Positions 35,807-45,918 of a DNA stretch of 64,000 nucleotides are shown here, one piece after another. Position 1 is the stretch's first letter. Every line of letters begins with the position of its first letter. The notes below the pieces were generated by a model that did not search any database, had not been told where the DNA came from, and worked only from the letters and a program-made list of their open reading frames with translations. Where the stretch lies: contig SPDT01000007.1 of the NCBI GenBank assembly GCA_008477525.1, positions 4,464,001 through 4,528,000 of the forward strand. The letters run 5' to 3'. The DNA comes from Hypomyces perniciosus (Eukaryota > Ascomycota > Sordariomycetes > Hypocreales > Hypocreaceae). The position numbers and the translations under genes are program-made.

Positions 35807-36969
35807 TGCTGTCTCCTTTCTTTTGTGCTGACACAAGACGCGTTGAGGGACAGGGGCAGATCGATCCGATGAATAGGCCAAGATCTACTTCGTATCTGCT
35901 GGATAATATCGAATCGAGCGCAAACTGTGGATTATCCAAGGGACCTCCTCGCCTCAATTGTGTACACGCGCACACATGAAGGAGAGGCAAAAAAGATTGA
36001 AAGAGGGATGAATTGGCCAAAAGGTCGATGACAGAGAGAGGAATGGACAGGAGAAAAATTACGACTAAGTTCGTTCCGTTCAAGCCGATACGTGTTGCCC
36101 GAACGGGAATAACGAGGCTTTTTCCCGCGTTTCTAATTTGACGATGCAGATGCCACTGGCTGGATCTGATGGAGTGGAGAAGATGATCGACCTGTTGCCC
36201 CTGTAATAAAAATGGCTAGAATGCCTGCTGTCATAGGTAATGTGTGAATCCTGGGTAACCTAGGAGGTGCTTGTGTCTGACGCAAACATTGAGGAATGCA
36301 AGAGCTGACAACATCACATGGGTATTTGTGCAGACTGTCATTCACGTACAAACTACCTATGCCAAGTTCGAGGCCAACATGGCACTGGTTTCTTTCATTG
36401 GACCTTTGCTTGTCATTGCAAATGGGAGCAGAGCGGACAAAAGTGGGTGGTATACATCTACTCCGTACGGAGTACAAAGACTCAATATCCAAGAGAGCGG
36501 AAATGAAGCTGACACGATTACAGTCATAGAGCAGGGATCGAAATTTAATATGAATGATGGATGCTTTATTCGATTGCTATCTTCCAGCGTTCCGTTTCAA
36601 CCTTTCTGAAGCCCTCCCATTTAAGCAACTATTGCAAATTAGTATTTCCCAAACATTCACCTTCTCCCAGAGCAAGATAGGCTCAACCCGGATCCCGGTA
36701 TCTATCACCTACCATGAGAGGCCATTTGGTCAAACATATAACTTGAAAGAGAATTCCACCGGTAACTATCCCTCTGCCGGTATGTCGAAACCCAGGGCGC
36801 AAATACTATGCGCGAACTAGACCAACGATGAGTCTGTCTTCCTTTTCATCAACTCCCTAGGTTGCCTACCTTTCCTTGAAACTGACTGTGCTCTTGCACT
36901 TCAATGGAGCAAATTGGAACTTCTTCAAACCTAGAAGGCATACATGCCCCAGAATCGAGGGATTTTGAT
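35807..36969. other. Intergenic region
   Basis: Upstream of the membrane-protein gene and downstream of the Cys-rich gene. It holds a perfect 16-nt palindrome at 36459-36474. No coding region is supported; frames around 36271-36609 look random. Confidence 0.6.
36459..36474. repeat. 16-nt perfect palindrome TACTCCGTACGGAGTA
   Basis: Exact self-complementary sequence and the consensus member of the dispersed motif family. Confidence 0.9.
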
Positions 36970-37634
36970 TCAGTTCATGGTATTGCCACGGGTCTCACTG
37001 ACAGGTTCCCCAGAAGCGAGCTGCATAGAGGCCAATCTCTCGGAGACAACCTCCTCAGAGGCAATGGCATCAGAGGTAGAATTCTCAGTAGCAGCCTGCC
37101 CAGCAGCAGGGTTCTCAGAAGCACATTGTCCTTCAACTTCGCCTTCAGTCTCTTCAGTACCTGGTCTCTTGGCTAGATGTGGCGCATAGAGCCACTCATT
37201 CTGAGTTAGGTTCATCATTCTCACGATGAGGGGAAACTAGCTTGTAAGATATCATCAAGTTATACCTGAGGGATCTTCCGAAAATACCGCCTGGCAAATC
37301 GATCCTCGCGCCTCTTCTTGCGCGCCTCAAACTCCAGCCGAGCCTTGAGCTCAGCAGCCTCCCGCTCCGCCGCTTCCTTGGCCCGCTTCTCGAAGAGCAT
37401 CTTGGCGAGTCCGGTGCTCTTGCACTCTTCGACGGGGCACTCGTAGACGGTCATGTCTCGCTTCACCCGCTTGCGCTCTTCGACGGGGACTTGGTCGCAT
37501 TCGGAGGGATGGGGCGTCTGAGTGCCTGCGATACAGGCTTCCTCGAGGAGTTCGTGGTGCTCACGGCAACGCTCCCAGCCGTAGTGCCGCTCGATGCCGC
37601 ACAGCTTGCACTTGACGATAAGTTCGTAGCACAT
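36970..37634 (-). CDS. Small Cys-rich, coiled-coil protein, unknown function
   Basis: Two exons, 37266-37634 and 36970-37200, in matching phase give 199 residues. The intron (65 nt) has donor GTATAA and a CTAACTCAG acceptor. The N-terminus MCYELIVKCKLCGIERHYGW contains closely spaced Cys; with later Cys and His (RCREHHELLEEAC, CPVEECK) it could bind zinc. A highly charged helix rich in Glu/Lys/Arg (about residues 75-120) follows. The second exon encodes an acidic, Ser/Glu/Ala-rich tail with near-repeats of SEN/TEN/SEE. No family is recognised beyond similarity in style to other fungal MCYE-type small proteins. The start is the first Met after a likely leader. Confidence 0.55.
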
Positions 37635-38249
37635 CTTGGACGGCAGGGTGGTACAGGTTGTGTCCGTGACTAGTGTGCAGGAGAGCCGTGTAAGTGATGA
37701 GGACTCTTGATGAAAGCCAGGATCACTCTCGACGATGAATGCGCAGCGAGCAAAACATACCAAGTTGTGAGTGTCAACTCCTATCTAGGATGATGCCCGG
37801 GTGGTGTTGGTTGAAAGATGACAAGAAAGTGAGGAAGCCCGGGGGTTCTTGTATGTCTGGTAATCGATCATCTTGGAAAATAATCCTATTCTGTGTTCAC
37901 TTCCTATTCACATTGGCAAACATCTGCTGACCTCACCAAGTGCTAAGGGCGTACACTCAATAACATCAAAAATGAGATCAATATGCTATTGTTCTTCTCG
38001 TCGCAATATTGTAACACAAAAATGCCCGGCTCACTTACTATATAAAATCACAGATATGAAGGATTAAAGAAGCCAAGGCGAGAGCGCTTCTCACGCCTTA
38101 GTGATTGTTCTCTATTTTGAAACTTCCCATTGTGACTCTTTTCACAACTGCACAACCCGTTTCTGTCCTATCTCACTCGTTCCGTGGGGATCTTGCTCAG
38201 CTTCCGTAACATGACATTACTCGATTGACGGACTAGTATTACAAAAGCG
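37635..38249. other. Intergenic region
   Basis: Leader of the Cys-rich gene and downstream flank of the SPRY relic. AT-rich; nothing else recognised. Confidence 0.55.
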
Positions 38250-38640
38250 TTAATTACCCTCTGCCAACTCTTCGGGAGACGTATGGCGTGGATACTCACA
38301 AACAATCCGTCGGTCGCAGGTAAATATATATTTACCACTTTTATGGTCAACTCCGCAGCCGACAATCTGGCCTGCTCCGTATGACTTTATGATCGCACTT
38401 GGAACTCGATGTTGCCTCGTAGATGTCGCCATCATATCCATGGTGCGTAAATGACCACATGTTCCGTCCTGGGTTCGCATGGGCCTGATTGGTGAACTTG
38501 CCTGGCAGGCCGATCTTGTATAAATCCTGGGGGTTCAGACTGGCTCCTCTGGCTTGGTCCCAGGTGTCGGCTGCAGTAGCTCGAAGTGTGTCATGCCAGA
38601 GAGTCACTTGTAGCTCTTCTCTGAACCCCGGCCTGAGTCG
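38250..38640 (-). pseudogene. SPRY-domain relic, frame-broken
   Basis: On the minus strand one frame reads LPGKFTNQAHANPGRNMWSF and then THHGYDGDIYEATSSSKC up to about 38395. The neighbouring frame continues from about 38390 with IIKSYGAGQIVGCGVDHKSG and YIFTCDRRIV. Together they match the core of SPRY domains in large fungal proteins (a PG-N-WS-HGDDG-IYE block followed by a GCGVD-sG-yfFT block). A single-nucleotide frame break separates the halves, with no splice signals to explain it. The 5' part also overlaps the last codons of the CorA-like gene in another frame, and no start codon or complete SPRY N-terminus is present. I read this as the decayed remnant of a larger gene. Confidence 0.55.
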
Positions 38641-41600
38641 GAGTCCTTCTATTTCTCCGCCATCCGGGTAGTTTCTCCCTGGCGGTCTTCAACCAAGCCG
38701 GTAAATCTTTCTGACCATGTTTTTGTTGCTTGCCATGCCGCCCCAGCACATGTGCTTCCACATGTCTCATCGTTAACTGATTACGTTCGACGTGAAATGC
38801 CTTCTGCTTATCATCCGTAGTCATTATCAACGAGTTGAATGTCCAGGTTCTTCCAGGATCTCCCACCCCCCCACCGCCGCCACCACTTCGTTTCCTAAAG
38901 CCCCAGAAGGCCCAGGGATTCCTCTTCCGATCCCGCAGATTTCTGGACATCCAATCGTTAATCGTATCGCCTTTATATGCATAAATAAACGCCAGCGATA
39001 GAACCATTATCGTGACTGGAATCCCGGTGATCCAGAAGATACGCTGAGTATGGTCCATATCCCTTACATCAGCTGTATTCATTCCCATGAAGCTTGAAAC
39101 GAATGACAAAGGAAGGAAAAATAGGGTCACAATGGTAAATACTCTAATAGCCTTCCCATGATCCTCTTCCATGATCTCAATTATCTGCTTTACCTGCTCC
39201 TTTAAAGACTTTGATCTTGTCTTTAGGATGCCGATCTCACGGTTCCTCGCACGGAGCTCGCGTAAGTGCATCGTAGCGTACGACATTTCTATCTGATGTT
39301 GACCGATTCTTGTCGTGTCGGTAATTCGGAAGGAGTCGGGAGATATAACCGTGAGAAAGTCAGAGATAAGAGCGTCCTGGCTCGATCCCAACTTATCCAA
39401 GGCATCAAGCTCCTCCTCAAGAGCGTAAATGTCTAGAAAAATCCGCTTCTGGGGCCGGCGATTAGCCTGGAAGTGAAGCCTAGAACTGTAATCCTTGTAG
39501 AGCTTGATAAAAGTAGGCTCTTGAGAAGAACGAGATGGTGGATGGGCTTGAGGTTGAATATTCTGCCCTATGCAGACCAGAGCAAGAGTCAGAAACTCGG
39601 GGCCAACTGCCTCAAGTCCAAGGCTGTCGATATTGCGTGTGGTATTCCCTAGGATAATGATATCCTTCTTTGCATTATCTAGAAAGTCCTCGGCCTTTTG
39701 TTTTGCTTCGTTATTTAGCATAGCCAGCTTGTCAATAATATGTCGAATGTGGCCAGTTTGTCCTCCTGTTGTTACCTTGTTGTTCGGCTGACTCCACGAC
39801 CTATTCAGAAAAGATAGCAATTGCGACTGGAAGACATACATTGACATGATCTCCCGGAATGCGTAGACTAAATTTCTCGGCAATGGAGGCCGCTGTGTTT
39901 CGTTCCCATCAGTATGGCCACGCCATGCATCAGATAGCAGGCTGTGCATCTCCTTGGCTGACCTGCTGATTGGCAGTAGGCTCTGGATAAAGTCTTCCAC
40001 AAAGCCAAGCATACCCACGCCAGGAGTTTGGACCTTTTGGCCGGTCATCCTCTCGCAGTTGAGCCACACAAAGCAAGGGTCATCGTATGGCCGCTCAGTC
40101 TTTGCGGCGCATTCAGGGTGTTCTTTGTGTAGGTGCTCCAGAGCTTCGGTTGCAGAGGAGTAACGTCTTCTCATCCTGCAGTGCAAACAACTCAGCCAGG
40201 ATTTCTTCTGAGAGGACGTAACTGGTAGGGATTGGTCGATCAACACGGAATGTTGAACGTAACACTTTCGGATGATGTACTCGTATTGGTTAGCCGGTCC
40301 ACGATCCGCCTCTTCCCAGGCCAGTTGCTGCAAAGTCACCAAATTAGTGATTGACCGAACCTTTGTCTAGTGTCGGTGTATACGGGGGCTTACACGGAAA
40401 ATTGTATCAACAGAGCCCCAGAACCGAATACAAATATTGTGGTTCCCTAGTCTTCCCTCCATCGGTATAAATGCTCCGAGGATATCCTGACTAACCTCGA
40501 GAAGCTCCTTCATGAGTACCTTATCATGGCCCGTCATCAGCACAGACTGAGGCCGTCCCCAGTTTGTCAGCCCAGGCTCAGCAGAAGGAGTTGTGTTCGT
40601 CAATTTTGGATCCATTTTAAACGACTCGTGCAGCTGGGCCGATCCAGAGGGCATCTGAGCCGCGCCCTCCAGGCTCAAGTTTGAATTGTTGATGACTGTT
40701 CGATCCGGTGTCATCACCTCTTCAGTAGTATTTCCTTCTCCACTCTTTTGACCAACACCCGTGGCAGGGTCATCTTGTCCCGCTCTTGTATCCTCATCAG
40801 TAGGAAGCTTCGTGAGGAAATCATGCCTCAGAAATAGATCCTGCATCGTATATTTGAGAGTCCTCGAATACAGCTTTCCAACGGTGGGTGCAGAAAGTGA
40901 CTTATCCAACTGATTCAAAAGCTTCTCTACAGCGTCATCCACATCCTGGGGCAAGCGTTCGCCTGTCTCATTCCCTAACCTCCAGGTAAAGAATGGTATC
41001 TTGGCCATTTCAGGGCCAATATTCTCGGTTGATCTGACGGTACAGCCCGACGGCGGTGATTGTCCATTCTGCATAGGGGACGGCTCACGGGTGCTATTAA
41101 AGCGAGCCCCACGATGCTTGACAGGCTCAGGATGGGTGCTCCCCCCCGCATGCGATGTGTTAGAATCACTCCCATTGGAGTCATAGTGATCACTATGGCG
41201 ACGTTGTGTGTTGACCAAATTGGCCTGGTCAAATCTATTGCGGCAATTTCCCATGTGTGTCGGAGATGGGCTTCTATCAGAGTCGCTAATCTGGGGTTCA
41301 GATCAGATCAGATCTTTGCAAAATTTCCAACCCCAGGGGGACGCTGTTACTCACTTCCAAGATTTGATCAATATCGTTGATCGTTTCTTCCTGTGTATCT
41401 AACAGATCCTCCAGATCAAAAACTCTTGGCCCCCTTCCAATTGGAGTTGAATCGTCATTTATGACGAGTCCTCTCTCCCGGTATTCATCATCTTGAGTAG
41501 TCCAAAAATAATCTCGGTCTCGGTTTCGCTGGCGAGATGCCGATCGACTTATTCTCGTAAGCATTCTACTCGAAGAGCCACCTTGGACACGGCCTTCAAC

Positions 41601-44600
41601 AGAAACATGTCTCAGTCTTTCTCTGGATCGAATTCTTGGGCGACAAACTACGCCATCCCTTGTTCCTGTCCCATCTGCCGGCATACCATGAAAGGGTACC
41701 TCTTTTCGCCGTGCATGGAATGGAATGCTGTCGCTGATGACAATAGGCTTACCCCATTGGTCCCGGTCTGGAGATATTGCTCTGGGAACGGTATCTTCAA
41801 TTCGGCGATTTCGAAGCACTAAAGCTCCCGGCTCTTGGTGGAATCTCGTACCCAAAGTTGATGTTCCACGAGTGCCTTCACCAGCGTTCTTGCTTGACTT
41901 AAGCCGTGGCAGAGGCGGCAGGGGCCGTGGGACTTTTTGGAGTGAGGGATGCATGGCATGATCTCGTCCTGTTCTTTCATTCCGCAAGTATTTATCCCAC
42001 CCTTCGGCCAGGGAGTATTGTTCGGGAGTTACCTCCAAGGCTCGTCTTGATGCTGCTTGCGCAGGTGAGGCATTTATATGGCGTTCTCGCAAGACCAACT
42101 GCGTGTTGTGAGTGCGGCCCTCCTGAGCAAGTTTGCCAGGCTCCTTGTCCAAGTCATGAGGTGGATCGTAGGCTCCAGGATCAAGACCGCCCAAAAGACA
42201 TGAAATGCCTTTACCGGGTTCTTCCTCTGAAAGGGACTTATCTGTTTCCTTCCCCAATGGATATTTCATTGATTGACGGCCATCAGTCTGCGCCACGTTT
42301 GTAAGTACACCATCCCCTGATTGATCTGAAGGAAGGTGAACTCTTTTCTCATTCGCATCAGAGGACCTCAGACGCGGCTCCATAGCCCTCTCAGTCCTCT
42401 CCACTTCCCCTCTCCATAGTACCATTGGACCGGAGTAACCCGGTCGTCTCATCTCTCCCGATGGCACCGGATTCTCCAAGAATAAGGCCTCATTCATACG
42501 CAATTTCTCGTCCTTGCTTTTCAAGTAAAAGATATGCAACTGAGACTTTCGTGATTGAAGAATCTGAGTCCACCTGTTTGGCGTTAAGATCTCGTTATCT
42601 GAGTCCAGCAGTTGGTACTCAAAAACGTCAGTAGCATTGCCCCTAACAACAGCGACTGCATGCCTCAGAAAGTCGACATAAGTATAGTCGGGTTTAACAA
42701 TGATCCTATACCGGCGTCTACCCTCGTCGACGAGCTGAATTGTTACCGGCTCAGCTCTACCAGATGTTCGTGGATGAATTGTGATGGGCTCTCCCCAAAT
42801 ATCCTGCTCAGATTGATCCGCGAATGTGATGAGAACTTTTGAGCCGATGAGGAGACACCACAGTTGGCCAACGTGAAGGATATCATCCCTTGAATTGTTC
42901 GCTGACATCTTTCGCACAACTTGAGTTCTCTCACGCTCGACACTGACATCAAACCCATAGAGACTTTGAAGTAGGGTTTGCGAACGGTACTCACCATCGC
43001 CAGTGGTGACGTGACTAGCAGTGGATTGGAGTTTCAAATATGGGGATGCAAGAAAATATACAGGATCCTTCTCCATGTTTTCTGTCGAGTCGTACGTTTC
43101 CTGAGGATACGTCCCTATAGATCGGAGGACAAAACCTGGTTCAACATATCCGCCACTCTTAGATTCATGCATAAACTTATCTTTGACATTCTCCAACAAC
43201 GCCAAGGCAACCGCCATAATATCGTTGGAAATAAAAGGGCAGTTTTGGACGAGTTTCTATTGATATGTTAGCATGACACAGATAGCACACTGCTCCAAGA
43301 CCTCAACAGTCATACCTGAAGAACCTTGTGGTCCAAGGCGGACCGTTTTACATGACTTCCACGGAGATCTGTCAGCATAATGTAAAGGCCAAAACGTCTC
43401 ATCACTTACAGCCATCGCATCTGAACCGAGGACGAGTCTGCGTCTTCCTTTGGTGGCCCATCTGCGCAAATGAGGGTAATTTTTCCTTGTCCCGTCTCAT
43501 TGGGCCAGAACTCCGATGCGTGAATTACTTGAAGTTTGGCCGACCAATCTTGGGTAGGGGATTCATGTTGCCCCGTCCAAGCCAATGCTTCTGCTTTAAA
43601 TGCTGTATCTTCTTCAGTGGCTCTCGCCTCTCCACTGACCATGTTATTCTTTTTCATCGGCACATTGAGAGAAAGGCCCCGCTCCTCGACCTTCTTAAAC
43701 AGTCTCGATGGACGGGTGACCCCAACATTTCCTTCCCAGTCCGAATAGTAGCCGTCCTCAGATGGAGTTGATTGTGGAGGAGTTTGCTCAACATGTCGCA
43801 CTGGAGATCGTTCTATAGATCGCGTTACTCGTCGATATCGCGTTGGAGGCAGTTCGCTAGACTCCACCGAGGATCGTCGATATTGTTTTGGAGATTGTCG
43901 ATATCGCACCGGAGATCGTTCAAAATACCGTGATCGAATTGGTGACCGTTCCATAGATCGCGTTGCTCGTCGATATCGTATTCCAAACGGTCCGATGGGT
44001 TCCACTCGGAATCGTCGATATCGCACCGGAAATCGTTCAGGATATCGTGATATATGTCGCATTGGAGATCGTTCCATCTCTAGTCTGCGGTTATGTTCTA
44101 TTCTGTCTTCAACGCGTCGCCGAACTTCTTGTTCACGATCCAGATTCTCCAGTTCATTATTTATCAGTTCCCGAGTTCTGTTTATCTCCCGGCTCCGCGC
44201 TTCATGCTGTCGCAAAAGACCTTCACGATCCTGGTTCAGCCGCTGCCTTTCTGCTTTTCTCAAGGCATGCTGCCTGCCAAAGACTTCGTGAGATGAGCCG
44301 GCCTCTTGCTGATGTCTAAGGCGTGCGTATCCATCTCCAAACCCATCATCGAAGTAACCTCTGTGGTCATCATTGGCGTCGACTTTGTTGTTATCTTTGT
44401 ATTCTTCTCCGAAGTCATCCTCAAAGTCACGTAGGGACATTCTATCGGAGTCAAATTTGTCGCTGTAACTTCTGTACTCATCTCCATAGTCATCTGTGTT
44501 CTCATATTCGTCGCGATCGTCGTAGTCTTCCACGTAGGCTTGGTGTGGCCTTGTTTGTTCATTTCTGGGAATACCCGAACTGTGCTCTGAATCCGATACG

Positions 44601-44614
44601 TCTTGACGACCCAT
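38591..44614 (-). CDS. Large CorA-like Mg2+ transporter-type protein
   Basis: Proposed exons 43410-44614, 43316-43368, 41355-43256, 40394-41290 and 38591-40327, about 1,930 residues. Exons 3-5 join cleanly in phase; exon 1 to exon 2 does not (see findings). The N-terminus is acidic (DYDDRDEYENTDDYGDEY), then charged coiled-coil, then an Arg/Tyr-rich stretch with repeated ERSPVRYR-type units. The middle is largely disordered, with a conserved patch around RRYRIIVKPDYTYVDFLRHA. Exon 5 has a C2H2-like pattern (CLHC...HLHKEH), a long helical region and at its end the CorA signature: helix 1 with SFVSSFMGMN (GMN filter motif) and helix 2 IFWITGIPVTIMVLSLAFIYAY. Classical CorA channels are about 350 residues, so transport by this giant is not assured; such fungal CorA-like proteins are common in accessory regions and their role is unknown. 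Confidence 0.75.
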
Positions 44615-45015
44615 GTTGATCAAAATGTTGCGGATATTACCCCGAGTAAAGACTTTTAAGATGAACCAGCTCAAAGACGAATATGCCCTGAACACGGCCT
44701 ACTCAGGAAAATCGGTATGAAAGACTAATGCGGAGAGTACAATTAATTGATCACCATCGTGGGGTGGAAATGTCAAGTCGAGGACGGGGACAATGTATTT
44801 TTATTTAAAGTGCTTCCTACATACGAAGTAGACAGCAGTCTAATAGGTGAGTGATATTCACAGCTTGCTCAAGGATCATGTACATGTATGGTAGCACAGC
44901 AGGACGCACGTCAGCCGCACACGGATATTATTGAGGGACAATACTGGGTCATCTGGCAGCGTCCTTGATCCATTATTGAGATCCAGGTCGATCCTGACTA
45001 GCAGGGCGTATCACT
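44615..45015. other. Intergenic region
   Basis: Upstream of the CorA-like gene. One TACGAAGTA word near 44823. No other feature seen. Confidence 0.6.
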
Positions 45016-45692
45016 TTAGCATTTTGGGGTGACCTGGAAAGGAATTTGCTCAATGTTTGTGTACTGCAGTCGAGAGGATGTTTGGGCATAGTTTTGTTGC
45101 CCTTCATTCACAAAATACAGTCCATGGGGATTTACTCGATGAGGATGCATTAGCAATGGAGCGGGGTAAGCCACCATGAACTTGGGAGCTGAATGTTGCA
45201 TATGCAATGTAAATCCAAGGCTAGTAATGGCTCTGTTAGTGGATAAATCCAAGGTAGAAAGCAGGCCCTTGTTTGGTCACCCGATGCAACGAGACAACGA
45301 TTGTAGGCAGCGATGACTGAGGAGAATGCCATGAAAGGGTGAGGATCCTGTAATACTGCTTGGAAGCATTTTTGTGGATGATGCTCCTGGATCTCTTGTC
45401 GTCGTCCTGGGAGCCATCGTGTTGCTCGATCACGTCGTGGAAGTGGTGACTATAAAGAGCAATGTGATGAGGTTAAGTACTAGTACTGAGCTTCTCCTCG
45501 GAGATACGCGTCAGAGTATACATGGGAAAGGCCGCCAGCATGCGCTAGAGCTACCATGCACTGAAGCAGACCATCCTCGTTGGAGTGTGCGGCGGTGTTC
45601 CCTGAGGTGAGCACGGGGAGGTTTTGTTTGGTGATGTAATCATCAGCGAGAGCTTCATTGTCCATCTGCTTGAATCCAGCATATTCCACCAT
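45016..45692 (-). other. Possible decayed or unassembled gene
   Basis: Three successive minus-strand segments read more like protein than the surroundings. They are 45480-45692 (from an ATG: MVEYAGFKQMDNEALADDY, then LPVLTSGNTAAHSNEDGLL), 45236-45450 (HHFHDVIEQHDGSQDDDK, then QYYRILTLSWHSP) and 45016-45252 (AITSLGFTLHMQHSAPKFM, then HGLYFVNEGQQNYAQTSS). They sit in different frames. The junction between the first two could be a 37-nt GT-AG gap, too short for a normal intron. I do not recognise the family. It is either a small gene with unusual splicing or a degraded copy next to the AT-rich island. Confidence 0.3.
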
Positions 45693-45741
45693 CCAACTTC
45701 AGCTATTCCCCGCAAGGTCCCAGAACAAACATCAGCATACG

Positions 45742-45918
45742 ATGAAGTTCTCTACTTCTTGTATCGTGTTGACTCTGACTTGCGTTGTGCTGGCAGTACC
45801 TAAGGCCGAACAGCACCCGTCTAAGCCCAGAGATGATCCTCACGACCTTCGTCCGACCCCAGAGCCTACTGGGGTCAGTTCTATAGATACTGCGGTTTAT
45901 AGAAGTAAGCTGCGTTAG
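45742..45918 (+). CDS. Putative small secreted peptide
   Basis: A 58-residue frame begins MKFSTSCIVLTLTCVVLAVP, a convincing signal peptide with a cleavage site near VLAVPKA. It continues as a Pro/Asp/His-rich mature part without Cys (SKPRDDPHDLRPTPEPTG) and stops at 45918. The 5' flank (CAGCATACG before the ATG) is unremarkable. It lies at the edge of an AT-rich decayed region, a typical place for lineage-specific small secreted proteins. It could equally be the first exon of a decayed gene, since an intron-like GTCAGT...ATAG lies near its end. Confidence 0.35.
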   Translation: MKFSTSCIVLTLTCVVLAVPKAEQHPSKPRDDPHDLRPTPEPTGVSSIDTAVYRSKLR

